This document shows, in pieces, positions 8,580-17,709 of a stretch of DNA of 55,894 bases. A program made the translations under genes and the position numbers. Position 1 is the stretch's first letter, and the number at the start of each line of letters is the position of its first letter. The stretch is from Deltaproteobacteria bacterium (GTDB taxonomy: Bacteria; Desulfobacterota; Binatia; UTPRO1), in the NCBI GenBank assembly GCA_016200545.1, contig JACQEO010000085.1, positions 1 through 55,894 of the forward strand, read 5' to 3'. The notes under the pieces are model-generated. The model was not told the origin of the DNA. It ran no database searches and was given only the letters and a program-made list of their open reading frames with translations.

Positions 8580-11500
8580 ATGCGCGCGCTGTACGCGTCG
8601 CGCGCGATCGGCGCTCCCGACCAGATCGGGTAGAAGTAGATCAGCGACGCGACCGTGACGACGGCGTAGGCGACGACGATGACCCGCCCCGGAGGCCACT
8701 GAAAGAGCGGCGATCGCTGGTACACGATGGCGGCGCCGTAGAGCCCCACGATCGCCGCGAACACGAGAATCCCCCAACGTGGAAACGGGCCGAGCAAGGT
8801 CGGCAGGAGCGGCACGAGGAGCGCGATGCCGGCGCCGACCCAGAAACCCTCGTCGGCGGACGCCCGCCACAGCACGGCGAGCGTCATGGCGAGCGCGAAC
8901 AAGCTCGCGTACAGCGACGGCAGGTAGTGGTACTGGAAGAGCGTCCGACCGATCCACGACCACACGACGTAGTGCAGGACGAACGCGGTCACGAGAAACA
9001 CGCTCGCCAAGTGGCGCTCACGGACGCCGCGCGCCACGGCGACGAGAATCGCGACGAAGCCGCCCCACCAGAGGAGCGGGTTGCCGCCTCCCCAGACGCC
9101 GACGACGTGCGAAGAGTCGCCGGGGACGTCCTTGAAATGGTACCAGACCGGCCGCAGGAGAAAGGGCCAGCTCCACCACTTCGAGGAGTAGGGATGCGTC
9201 GCGTTCGCGACCGCCGCCTCGTAGCCGACGACGTCTTTGAAGTACTTCGGGATGTCCCAGACGCTGTGCCACCAGCCGAGATAGTAGTTGGGCAGATACA
9301 GCGCGAGATACGTCGCCGTGGCGGCGGTGGTGACCAGCACCGTCGGCGCGAGGCCGCGGCGCCAGAATCGCGCCGTTCGGTGCGCGCGCTCGGCACGCAG
9401 CGAGAGAATCGACAGGAAGATCATGACCGTCAGCCACGTGAACGCCGGAATGAAGAGCTTCGAGGCGAGATTCAGCCCGAGCGCGACGCCGCACCCGACG
9501 AGCATCGTCGGGTGGCGACGCTCGGGCGGCGTGCGTAGATACTCGAAGAGTAGCAAGTACGCGATCGCGCCGAAGGTGACGTACCAGATGTCGATGACGG
9601 CGATGCGCGAGTCGACGATGAAGAGACCGTCGAACGCGACGGCCGCGGCGGCGGCGAAAGCGGCCAGCCCGTCCCCGAGGAGCTTCCGCCCCGTGAGGTA
9701 CGCCACACCGACGAGGAGCGTTCCGCACACGGCGTTGAACACCCGGTAGCCGTTCGCCTCACCCCCGAAGAGCGCCACGCTCGCCCCGATCGCGAGCTTG
9801 GCGAGCGGCGGGTGCGGATCCATGAACTCCTTGCCGCGAAGGTAGTTCTTCCCTTGCTCGACGAAATAGACCTCGTCGAAGACGAGTTCGTTCGGCTGTC
9901 CGAGGTGCCAGAAGCGAAGGCCGCCGCCGACGACGACGAGCGCGAGCGCAAGCGCCCAATCGAGACGGCGCAGACGGTACTTCACCGCGCCCGCCTCCAC
10001 TTCCCAGAGCGCCTGAGCGGGTTTTGGTGTCGCCGCTCGCGTGCTCGCCGCCGCCGCGCTGCGCGCGGGCGCCGTCGTCTTGCCGCGCCCCGCAGCGCCG
10101 CTCGCCCGCGCGACCGCGCGTGCCGACGCCGCTCCCGCGCGGGCGACGTCCGCGCTCGGCGTCACCTCGGCATCCGACACCGCACCGTCGAGATCGGGCA
10201 CGGGAAGCGGCTCGGGCGCGCTCGCCGCGAGCGCGAGGCCCTCGAACACTGCGAGGCCAAGGAGCGCGACGTTGACCACCGACACCGCGACCCCGAGCGG
10301 ATCGTACGCCTCGAGAAATCTGCCGGCGTTCAGCGCCCGCAAGATGTACCAGAGGTTGAGATAGTACGTGACCGTCAGGCCGACATAGAGCGCCCACAGG
10401 CGCGGCCGCCGCACCAGGAGCAACGTCAAGAAGAGGAGGCACGGAAACAGATAGCGCTCGTGCATGCGCGTCGAGAACATGAAGAACCCGAACGGCAACA
10501 AGAAGCAGAGATACAAGTACATCTCGGCGTCGCGGCGACGGGAGATCAAATAGCCGAGGAAGCCGAAGAACAGCAGCACCAGCAGAAGCGCCCAGCTCTT
10601 GTAGGTCATGAAGAGCAGCATGCCGCCGTCGGACTGACGGAAGCCGCCGAGGAGCGCCATCGCGTTGAAGGCGTTGACCGATGTCTCGGCGTAGTAGGCG
10701 GCGGTCTTCGAGTAGAGCGCGAAGAGCCCGAGCGGCTCCATGAAGGGCAGGACGAGCATTGCGGCGACGCCAAGGCCGCTTGCGGCGGCGACGAGCGGCC
10801 GCTCCGGCCGATCCCAGTTGCCGCCCCAGGAAGCGAGGAGCGGCATGAAGATGAGCGCCTGCGGCTTGGTGAGCGCGGCGATGACGACGAGCGCCCATCC
10901 GAACGCGATCCGTCGCTGCAGGAGCAGGAGGACTCCGAGGAAGAGCTCGAGCGTGAAAAACGAGTCGGTTTGCCCCCAGATCGCCGAGTTGAAGATCACC
11001 GCGGGATTGAGCGCGTAGGCGAGGACGACGATCCACGTGAGACGGCGACCGACGCGCGGACGCAGCAGCACGAAAAGCAACCAGCTCGTCAGGAAATCGG
11101 TGACGATCGACGGCAGCTTGACGATGACCGTCGAGATCGCGCCCGCCGTGTTGATCTGCAGGCCCTTGTAGATGCTGCCGAGAAGCCAGAGGACGTACAT
11201 GTAGCCCGGCGGGTAGTCGGCGAAGTAGTTCGGCGCGTAGAAGTCGGCCGGCCCGCCGTCCGCCAAACGGAGCGCCCACGCCTTGTAGGTGCCGAGGTCG
11301 GTCGCGTAGCCGAAGTACGGCGCCGCCCAGATCTTTGCGACGACGAGGACGAGCAGGATCCCAACGAGCGCGAGCTTCTCGTCCGGCGGTCCACGGTCTT
11401 CCCCACCCGGTGGCGGGCGGAGGTAGTACCAGAGGGCGCCGGTGATGAGGCTCAGCATCATGATCAGCGCCCAGAGGCCGAGGGGTGCAATTCCGCCGGT

Positions 11501-12085
11501 GCGCTCGGCGGGCTGAAAGATGTTCTTGGCGTTGGGCGCGGGGCCGGAGACCGGCTCGGCGGCAATGTCGGTGAACCAGGCCTCGCCCGTATTGAGGCTG
11601 CTGTAGCCGCCGAGACGGACCGCGAGCGTCAGACGGTCCTGCCACTTCTCCGTCTTCACCCATAGCTCGACCGCCTCCCAGTCGGGATGCGTGCCCTTGA
11701 CGTCCTGGCTGTTCTGAAAGCCCTCCATCAAGGAGAGATAGGCGCCGATCGCGCCTTGCCCGACGTTCTCGGTGCGGACCTTGCCGGTGATGTGGTACCA
11801 GCTCTGCTCGCGAACGTGCAGGTCCTGAACGAAGCGCGCGTCGTTCGGCTTGACGTTCTTGATCCCCGCCTGGCCTGGCTTGTCGCCGTCCGGTGCCTGC
11901 CACATGAAGTCGGTCGCACCCGCGCTGGTGTCCCAGCGGTCGGTGCGCCACTCCTCCGGCGTGTTGCCGCTGCCGCGTGCGAGGTCGCCGTTCTGGACGA
12001 AGCTCTCGGCGTGGGCCGCGCAGGGGAGGATGACGAGCGCCAGCGCGGTGAGGGACCGCAGCATCGCCCGGCGCAGATGTCTCAT
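8546..12085 (-). CDS. Fusion of two GT-C glycosyltransferases, C-terminal half PMT-like
   Basis: About 1179 residues. With the ATG at 12085 the protein begins with a signal peptide (cleavage after AHA, residue about 26). A beta-rich extracytoplasmic domain of about 170 residues follows, resembling carbohydrate-binding jelly rolls. Residues about 200-620 are a GT87/GT39-like multi-helix domain with TDLGTYKAW and ADYPPGYMYVLW. An Ala/Ser/Pro-rich linker covers about 620-690. The last 490 residues are like protein O-mannosyltransferases (GT39): FDEVYFVEQGKNYL carries the Asp-Glu pair of PMTs near 735, then DPHPPLAKL, and late WSWPFLLRPVWY. I infer transfer of sugars from polyprenyl phosphates outside the membrane. 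The in-frame ATG at 12361 is too far upstream. Confidence 0.8.
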   Translation of the reverse strand: MRHLRRAMLRSLTALALVILPCAAHAESFVQNGDLARGSGNTPEEWRTDRWDTSAGATDFMWQAPDGDKPGQAGIKNVKPNDARFVQDLHVREQSWYHITGKVRTENVGQGAIGAYLSLMEGFQNSQDVKGTHPDWEAVELWVKTEKWQDRLTLAVRLGGYSSLNTGEAWFTDIAAEPVSGPAPNAKNIFQPAERTGGIAPLGLWALIMMLSLITGALWYYLRPPPGGEDRGPPDEKLALVGILLVLVVAKIWAAPYFGYATDLGTYKAWALRLADGGPADFYAPNYFADYPPGYMYVLWLLGSIYKGLQINTAGAISTVIVKLPSIVTDFLTSWLLFVLLRPRVGRRLTWIVVLAYALNPAVIFNSAIWGQTDSFFTLELFLGVLLLLQRRIAFGWALVVIAALTKPQALIFMPLLASWGGNWDRPERPLVAAASGLGVAAMLVLPFMEPLGLFALYSKTAAYYAETSVNAFNAMALLGGFRQSDGGMLLFMTYKSWALLLVLLFFGFLGYLISRRRDAEMYLYLCFLLPFGFFMFSTRMHERYLFPCLLFLTLLLVRRPRLWALYVGLTVTYYLNLWYILRALNAGRFLEAYDPLGVAVSVVNVALLGLAVFEGLALAASAPEPLPVPDLDGAVSDAEVTPSADVARAGAASARAVARASGAAGRGKTTAPARSAAAASTRAATPKPAQALWEVEAGAVKYRLRRLDWALALALVVVGGGLRFWHLGQPNELVFDEVYFVEQGKNYLRGKEFMDPHPPLAKLAIGASVALFGGEANGYRVFNAVCGTLLVGVAYLTGRKLLGDGLAAFAAAAAVAFDGLFIVDSRIAVIDIWYVTFGAIAYLLLFEYLRTPPERRHPTMLVGCGVALGLNLASKLFIPAFTWLTVMIFLSILSLRAERAHRTARFWRRGLAPTVLVTTAATATYLALYLPNYYLGWWHSVWDIPKYFKDVVGYEAAVANATHPYSSKWWSWPFLLRPVWYHFKDVPGDSSHVVGVWGGGNPLLWWGGFVAILVAVARGVRERHLASVFLVTAFVLHYVVWSWIGRTLFQYHYLPSLYASLFALAMTLAVLWRASADEGFWVGAGIALLVPLLPTLLGPFPRWGILVFAAIVGLYGAAIVYQRSPLFQWPPGRVIVVAYAVVTVASLIYFYPIWSGAPIARDAYSARMWFQAGPAHWI

Positions 12086-12266
12086 CGAAATCGGTACCAT
12101 TCCCGCTGGGACCGCATGCGAATCGCACTCTAAAGCACACGACCTTTCGAATTGAAAGCTGCGCGGGTCGGCATTCTGAAGCGGAGTACTTTCGTCGCGC
12201 AACATCGTCGAGCGCTTGACTCGCGAAGAGCCCGCACGGGATAGTCGAGCGGGTTCGCCGACTTGC

Positions 12267-12298
12267 TTGACACCAAAAAGAACCGTTTGGTACTCACC
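12267..12298 (+). promoter_or_regulatory. Putative promoter of Cys-rich paralogue 4
   Basis: TTGACA (12267-12272) and GTTTGGTA (12285-12292) lie 18 bp apart start to start. This copies the arrangement upstream of paralogue 2 and the element upstream of the glycosyltransferase at 7687. Read as an extended -10, TGG-TACTCA would start transcription near 12303. Confidence 0.5.
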
Positions 12299-12342
12299 CG
12301 ATGCTCGGGAAGAGCGTCTGCCCACCTCAAGGAGGGGATGCC

Positions 12343-13527
12343 ATGAAATGGCAATCGACATGTCTCGCGCTCGCGCTGGTCGCGACGTTCGCGATCGCGG
12401 GATGCGGTCAAGATAACAGCCGGCATGAGAACGACAACATCTCGGCGACGTCTACGCCCGTACGCACGAACACGCCGACGCCGATCGTGACGTCAGTCCC
12501 TCCGACGCTCACTCCCGCGTCGCCGGGAGGTACCGGCCCGACGCCCACTCCCAGCGGCACGGTATGCGAGAGCGATCACATGACGCTCACCATCACGAGC
12601 GCGGCCGGCTCGGACCTCTCGACCGGGTGGACCGGGATCTCGCACCACAAGCCGGCGATCGAGCAAACGCAAGTCACGGTCAACCTCGATTGCACCGGCA
12701 ACGACTGCGTGGTCGACGGCGCGGCGCTGAAGGGACAGAACTTCGGCTCGCCGCTGCCCCTGGCCGCGGGCGGCGTCGCGGTGTGCGTCCTCAACACCTT
12801 CCGCGAGGGCGTCACAGGAACCTACAACTGCGCCTCCGGCTGCGGCGAGTCGGCTACTCAGCTCACGTCGGCGGTCTTCCAATCGCAGGTCCTCGAGAAG
12901 CCGTGTCCACTCTGCGTGGGTGACGCGACCCCGAACGATGGCGTGAAGGGCGGCACGTGCGACAGCGGCACCGGCAAGGGCGCGGCGTGCGACGTCGGCG
13001 GCATCAGCCCAGATTTCGGGTCGACCTCGAACGACTGTCTGCCGAGCGGCTCCGACATCGGCAAGTTGACGATCGACATCACTCCGCTCACGACCGGCAC
13101 CGTCACGCAGACCGCGTCGTTGACGTGTGGGTCGTCGCGCTTCGGCAACACCTGCTTCTGCCCTGGTCAGGACCGCCCGGATGCGTGCATCGCTCCGTCC
13201 CCCGAAGGCACCTGTCCGGCGAGCGGGATCTGTGACGACCCCGTCGACGGAAACTGCTCGACGCAGACGTTCCGCGTGTGCGATCTCGGCACCGGGACTG
13301 AACAGTGTGATCAGGCCTTCCCCGGGTCGGGCGAATGCCAGGTGTTCTCCCGCCCGTGCTTCAGCGACACCATCTCGCGGACCGGCCAATGCGGCACTCA
13401 AAACGGCACGCTGGTCGGCTTCTTCTGCATCCCGGCAACCACCGCCCCGGCGATCAACACCGTCTCCGGTCTCCCCGGCCCCGGCGTCGTGTCGCTGCCG
13501 GTCAGTAGCGTTCGCCGTCCGCGCTGA
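12343..13527 (+). CDS. Cys-rich lipoprotein with Thr/Pro linker (paralogue 4, short type)
   Basis: 394 residues. The ATG at 12343 follows AAGGAGGGG (12329-12337). A classic lipobox AIAGC ends the signal sequence, so this member is a lipoprotein. A short Thr/Pro linker (about residues 40-70) leads to a Cys-rich domain with STGWTGISHH, LAAGGVAVC, CPLC, a GDATPNDGVKGGTC motif, CFC, and the ending FFCIPATTAPAINTVSGLPG. It lacks the C-x-GGTNNG insert of the long paralogues and is closest to the 39-kb copy. The function is unknown. The DUF1302 gene follows 104 bp later and may be cotranscribed. Confidence 0.85.
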   Translation: MKWQSTCLALALVATFAIAGCGQDNSRHENDNISATSTPVRTNTPTPIVTSVPPTLTPASPGGTGPTPTPSGTVCESDHMTLTITSAAGSDLSTGWTGISHHKPAIEQTQVTVNLDCTGNDCVVDGAALKGQNFGSPLPLAAGGVAVCVLNTFREGVTGTYNCASGCGESATQLTSAVFQSQVLEKPCPLCVGDATPNDGVKGGTCDSGTGKGAACDVGGISPDFGSTSNDCLPSGSDIGKLTIDITPLTTGTVTQTASLTCGSSRFGNTCFCPGQDRPDACIAPSPEGTCPASGICDDPVDGNCSTQTFRVCDLGTGTEQCDQAFPGSGECQVFSRPCFSDTISRTGQCGTQNGTLVGFFCIPATTAPAINTVSGLPGPGVVSLPVSSVRRPR

Positions 13528-13543
13528 GCGGACGTGAGACGTA

Positions 13544-13577
13544 CGGCGGCGCACACGAATCCGCGTGTGCGCCGCCG
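13544..13577 (+). terminator. Hairpin after paralogue 4, no T-tract
   Basis: A 14-bp stem (13544-13557 with 13564-13577) has a 6-nt loop and no T-run after it. It may be mRNA 3'-end protection, an attenuator before the DUF1302 gene, or a weak terminator. Confidence 0.4.
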
Positions 13578-13631
13578 CGGTTCCAGGCGCCGGTTCGATG
13601 GCGCTCGCTAGTCGAGGAAGAGGGAGGCTGC

Positions 13632-15404
13632 ATGCGTCGAAACCCATGCAACGCGAAACCGGCGGGAGGGTGGTCGGCGATCGTCGCGATCGCTCTGCTG
13701 TTCGGGTCGGCCGCACCCGCGCTCGCAACCGAGAAGTTCGGCCCCCTCGAGCTTTCCGGCAACCTTCAGAGCCAGAACATCGTCCGCAACCCCGACGTCG
13801 ACGAGTACCATTTCATCCAGCAGCGAAACACGTTCCGGGCGAGGGTGGATTGGGATTGGCTCCAACACGGCAAGCTGATCGACCGCTTCAACTTCCCATT
13901 CATCGAAAGCTCCAAGCTCTTCCTCCTGTACCGCGGCGTCTACGACAGCATCTACGACTACACGCCGACCTTCCGCGAGCGTGACTTCCGCGGCCGCAAA
14001 CCCAGCCGGCAGACACTTCGCACGCTCTCGGATCTGTCGCGCCGATCCCTCGACGCGATCAAGTTCGAGAACTCGCTGCGCGAGGCCTACATCGACCTCA
14101 AGTTGCACGACGCCCCGCTCAGCTTCCGTCTCGGCAAACAGCAGGTGATCTGGGGCGAGGCGGACGACTTCCGCATGCTCGATCGCGCCAATCCACTCGA
14201 CGTCTCGTGGCACTTCATCGAGGAGCTTCCGCCGCCCTCCTTCGGCTGGGACGACCTCCGCGTTCCGCTCTGGATGCTCAAGGGGTTGTGGGACATCGGC
14301 AACTTCGGCCCGCTCTCGAACGTCTTCGCGGAGGGCTACTGGAATCCCGGTGATTGGCGGCCGGTGAAGGTCTCCTACCTGCCGCGGCCCTGGGGTTTGC
14401 GCATCGAGAACCCGCTCTTCAACCGTGACGACGGCGCGTTCTTCGCTCCCTTCGCCGGCATCCAGCGGCTGCAGAACGGCACCGCGCTCTTCAAGCAGGG
14501 CAGCTACAGCCGCACACCCTGGTCCAACAGTCAGTTCGGCGCGCGCGTGTCCGGGGTTTTCGAGAACGGACTGCAAGTCGGCCTCCACTACTTCTACCAG
14601 CGGTGGTCCGGGGACGACGGCACGCCGTTCACGCCCGTGAGAGGCATCCCGGCTACTCCGAGTGGCATCCAACGAACGAACGATCTCGTCGCGAAGCATA
14701 CGCTGCCGGTCGAGTACATCACGCCCTACATCAACACGGTCGGCCTCTCCGGCAACTACTTCGAGGGTAACTACACGCAGACGATCTTCCGGCTCGAGAC
14801 CATCTACGACTTCGGCATCCGCATGCTCGACCGCAATCGGCAGACGACGTTCGCACCGTTCCTGCCTGGCACGATCAAGCGCGACTACTGGAAAGGCATG
14901 ATCGCGTTCGACCGTCCGACGTGGATCCGCTCGCTCAACAAGAAAACCACCTTCTTCATCACCGGCCAGTGGTTCATCCACCACATCATGCACAACAAGG
15001 ACACGCTCACGACGGCACTCGACCTGCCGACCGCCGGCGCCCGCTCGCGTCCCTTCTGCGGCGGTCCGCCGGATAAGCCGTGCACCGACCCGAACGGCAA
15101 CGGCAGCTTCCGCGACGACGTGCGGAGCTGGGAGTCACTCGTCACCCTCGCGATCTTCACCTTCTACAAAGGCGGCTCGGTCGTGCCGCTCGCCGGCATC
15201 ATCTACGATCCGGTGAACAGCAACAGCCTCTATCCGTTCTGGAACATCGACTACCTCGTCACGCCGAATGTCATCGTCAACCTGACGCAGCGCTACTTCA
15301 TCCCTGGCCAAGGGGACGTCCAAAAGGGCGTTTTCGATCCCTGGCTCCTCGGCACGCAACGCGGGCGTTCCGAGACGTCGTTGCGCCTCTCGTACCAGTT
15401 CTGA
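13632..15404 (+). CDS. DUF1302-family outer-membrane protein
   Basis: 590 residues with an RBS AGGGAGG (13621-13627) before the ATG. A signal peptide is cleaved after ALA near residue 33. The mature protein has the DUF1302 pattern: alternating short beta segments rich in aromatic residues, YIDLKLHDAPLSFRLGKQQV, WGEADDFRMLD, and a terminal Phe after a final beta strand (SLRLSYQF), typical of beta-barrels assembled by BAM. Proteins of this family are usually linked to DUF1329 partners; one lies at 48.7 kb. The substrate is unknown; uptake or export of hydrophobic compounds is a common proposal. Confidence 0.82.
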   Translation: MRRNPCNAKPAGGWSAIVAIALLFGSAAPALATEKFGPLELSGNLQSQNIVRNPDVDEYHFIQQRNTFRARVDWDWLQHGKLIDRFNFPFIESSKLFLLYRGVYDSIYDYTPTFRERDFRGRKPSRQTLRTLSDLSRRSLDAIKFENSLREAYIDLKLHDAPLSFRLGKQQVIWGEADDFRMLDRANPLDVSWHFIEELPPPSFGWDDLRVPLWMLKGLWDIGNFGPLSNVFAEGYWNPGDWRPVKVSYLPRPWGLRIENPLFNRDDGAFFAPFAGIQRLQNGTALFKQGSYSRTPWSNSQFGARVSGVFENGLQVGLHYFYQRWSGDDGTPFTPVRGIPATPSGIQRTNDLVAKHTLPVEYITPYINTVGLSGNYFEGNYTQTIFRLETIYDFGIRMLDRNRQTTFAPFLPGTIKRDYWKGMIAFDRPTWIRSLNKKTTFFITGQWFIHHIMHNKDTLTTALDLPTAGARSRPFCGGPPDKPCTDPNGNGSFRDDVRSWESLVTLAIFTFYKGGSVVPLAGIIYDPVNSNSLYPFWNIDYLVTPNVIVNLTQRYFIPGQGDVQKGVFDPWLLGTQRGRSETSLRLSYQF

Positions 15405-15445
15405 CCCAAACCCGAACTTCGAACGCTTGCCGGATCTGAGCGTGA

Positions 15446-15485
15446 GGGGGGAGTCGCCGATGGCGGGCGGCTCCCCCCTTCTCGT
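15446..15485 (+). terminator. Hairpin terminator after the DUF1302 gene
   Basis: GGGGGGAG (15446-15453) pairs with CTCCCCCC (15471-15478), and further pairs continue into the loop. A TTCTCGTCT pyrimidine tail follows. It is the likely end of the paralogue 4-DUF1302 transcript. Confidence 0.6.
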
Positions 15486-15607
15486 CTCCGTGGCGGTCGC
15501 GGAGTCGCATGCGGCCGCACTCGACGCCTGCGCATCGGGACACCGCGACAGTCGTCGCGTCTTCCCGCGTTGAAAGCGCCAGTGCCCGCCGATAAGATCT
15601 CTGCTTC

Positions 15608-16864
15608 ATGGCGCGCAAGGGAGCGACGCAGTGGAGCGATCCCGGGCGCCGCCCCGGCACGCCGGCGGCCGCGGCCTCCCCGACCACGACGACGACCGGC
15701 CTCGAATGGGGACTGCTCGCCGCGCTCGGCCTCAGCGCCGCCCTCAGCGCCACGATCCTCTACGTGCACGCGCAGCTGGCGGCGACCCGGGGCGCGTACA
15801 CGAGTTTTTGCAACGTCAACTCGTGGGTGAATTGCGACGTCGTGCTGACGAGCTCGTACGGCTCGCTGTTCGGCTTGCCGATCGCCCTCTGGGCCCTCCT
15901 CACCTACGCGGGGCTTGCGGTCCTCGTGCTCGTACGCCGGCGCACGCACGGCGAGATGCGTGCCCGCGCGACCTTGCTGCTGGTCGCGCTCGCGGTGTGG
16001 AGCTTCGTCTTCTCGCTCTACATGGCCGTGCTGGCCGCGTTCGCGGTCGGCGCGCTGTGCCTGCTGTGCAGCGGTCTCTACCTCCTGAACGGCGTGATTT
16101 GCGCCCTCACGTGGCGGCTCGGGCAGGCCGCTGCACCACCAGCCGGCTCCTTGCTCACCCCGAGACGCATGGCGATCGGCGCCGCGGCGATGGCGGCGGC
16201 GCTCGCAATGACGGGAGGCTCGCAGCTCATGGCGAGCTCGGCGACCGCGCTCCGCCTGACGCCGGCCGATGTCCAGGTCCAGAACCCGGACTTCTACAAC
16301 TGGTACACGAGCCGCCCGGTCGTCGACGGGCTACCGGAGGCGGAGCACGTGCGCGGCCCCGCGGACGCACTGATCACGATCGTCGAGTTCTCCGATTTCG
16401 AATGCAACTATTGCGCGAAGGCGTTCCGCGATTTACGCGATTTCGAGCAACGGCACGGCGGCAGCGTGCGTGTCGTGTTCCACCACTTTCCCCTCGATTC
16501 CGAGTGCAACGCGCGGGTTCCGAGCCGCGTGCACCGCACCGCCTGCGATGCCGCGATCGCCGCCGAGTGCGCGGCGCGCTTCGGGCGGTTCTGGGACTAC
16601 CACGACCGCTTGTTCCAGGATCCGCAGCCACTGATCCGCGACGAGCTGGTGAGGACGGCGGTCGACCTCGGAATCGACCGCGCCGCGTTCGCGGCGTGCC
16701 TCGATGACCCCGCAGCGCGTGCGCGTGTGGTCGCCGACGCCGACGCCGGCGCGCATCTCGGTATCAAGTCCACTCCCACCCTCTTCATCAACGGCCGTAC
16801 CGTCGAGGGCGCGCTCGACCGCGGTGCCTACGAGTGGATGCTGGCGATGGAGCATCACGGCTGA
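15608..16864 (+). CDS. VKOR-DsbA fusion, periplasmic disulfide-bond-forming protein
   Basis: 418 residues. The first 180 are a vitamin K epoxide reductase domain: membrane helices, the loop cysteines of CNVNSWVNCD (about residues 71 and 79), SLFGLPIALW, and the quinone-site CLLC (about 151-154). A helix then leads to a DsbA-like thioredoxin domain with FSDFECNYCAKA (CxxC about 266-269) and the cis-Pro region GIKSTPTLFING. VKOR passes electrons from the thioredoxin domain to quinone, so the fusion is a complete oxidant for secreted cysteines. Its position among genes for Cys-rich exported proteins suggests those are its clients. Confidence 0.9.
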   Translation: MARKGATQWSDPGRRPGTPAAAASPTTTTTGLEWGLLAALGLSAALSATILYVHAQLAATRGAYTSFCNVNSWVNCDVVLTSSYGSLFGLPIALWALLTYAGLAVLVLVRRRTHGEMRARATLLLVALAVWSFVFSLYMAVLAAFAVGALCLLCSGLYLLNGVICALTWRLGQAAAPPAGSLLTPRRMAIGAAAMAAALAMTGGSQLMASSATALRLTPADVQVQNPDFYNWYTSRPVVDGLPEAEHVRGPADALITIVEFSDFECNYCAKAFRDLRDFEQRHGGSVRVVFHHFPLDSECNARVPSRVHRTACDAAIAAECAARFGRFWDYHDRLFQDPQPLIRDELVRTAVDLGIDRAAFAACLDDPAARARVVADADAGAHLGIKSTPTLFINGRTVEGALDRGAYEWMLAMEHHG

Positions 16865-16919
16865 ACGAGAGACACGTCCGGCGCGACGACGCGCTCGGCG
16901 CTACGGAAAGGATGCGGCG

Positions 16920-17201
16920 ATGGAACTCAGCGAGGAGATGCGATACCGGCTCTGCTATCTGACGCTGCGACTCGCGCTCGATCACAAACTCGAGCGGGAT
17001 TGGGGAAAGACGGACTGTAGCGGCGTCCTCGAGTTTCTCGACCTGATGTCGGGAAGCCACCTCGCGCAGGAGCAGTCGAACACGCCCGACGCCGAGCGCA
17101 AGTACGTCAGTCAGCAGCCGAAGTTGGAAGATTTTCTCGACGCCGAGTTCGGAGAAGAGGTGCTGGCGGTTGTCACCCGCGCCGTCACCGAGCTCGTCTG
17201 A
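16920..17201 (+). CDS. Small protein of unknown function
   Basis: 93 residues. The ATG at 16920 follows GGAAAGGA. The protein is acidic and mostly helical, with no signal sequence and no motif I recognise (ends TRAVTELV). It lies 55 bp after the VKOR-DsbA gene on the same strand and overlaps the start of the next gene, so the three are probably one transcript. Confidence 0.6.
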   Translation: MELSEEMRYRLCYLTLRLALDHKLERDWGKTDCSGVLEFLDLMSGSHLAQEQSNTPDAERKYVSQQPKLEDFLDAEFGEEVLAVVTRAVTELV

Positions 17202-17709
17202 GACGGGGGGATCCGCGCCGACGCGCGGATCTCTCACACGTTGGATCCCGGTCGTCGTCTGGGCGACCTGTATTTCGTGGTTCTCGACCAGCGCGTTCTC
17301 GGCGCAGTCGACGAACTCCTATATCGATCCGGTCCTGCGCTATCTCTTCGGCGAGCTCTCCCTGGGAACCTTCCGCTTCGCGCACACCGTCATCCGCAAG
17401 GGCGCACACTTCATCGAATACGCCGTCTTGGCGATTCTGCTGTGTCGCGCGCTCACCGAGCCAGGGAGACGCCCGTCGACGAGTGTCCTCGTCCGCGTGA
17501 TCGTCTACTGCACGATCTACGCGTGCCTCGACGAGCTGCACCAAGCGTTCGTGCCGAAGCGGACGGCGTCGCCGTACGACAGTATGCTCGACACGGTGGG
17601 CGCCAGCATGGGCGCGCTGCTCTTCCGCACGTGGCGTCGATCCGCGCGCGCGGGCACCGAGGCATTGGCGCGCGCGCCGGCTGCGATCAGTGTCCGGTCT
17701 CGAGGCTGA
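17170..17709 (+). CDS. VanZ-like membrane protein
   Basis: About 179 residues from a TTG at 17170; no ATG or GTG lies before the first helix. The family signature is clear: RKGAHFIEYAVLAILL and DELHQAFVPKRTASPYDSML followed by a glycine-rich last helix. VanZ proteins are small multi-helix membrane proteins, one of which gives teicoplanin tolerance; most have no proven role. The start overlaps the preceding gene by 32 bp, and the end overlaps the convergent small gene by 23 bp. Confidence 0.75.
   Translation: MSPAPSPSSSETGGSAPTRGSLTRWIPVVVWATCISWFSTSAFSAQSTNSYIDPVLRYLFGELSLGTFRFAHTVIRKGAHFIEYAVLAILLCRALTEPGRRPSTSVLVRVIVYCTIYACLDELHQAFVPKRTASPYDSMLDTVGASMGALLFRTWRRSARAGTEALARAPAAISVRSRG

Noticed and set aside
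9812..11665. 617-codon open frame opposite the PMT-like gene
   Set aside because: Low-complexity Arg/Glu-rich translation and no RBS; antisense artefact of GC3 bias.
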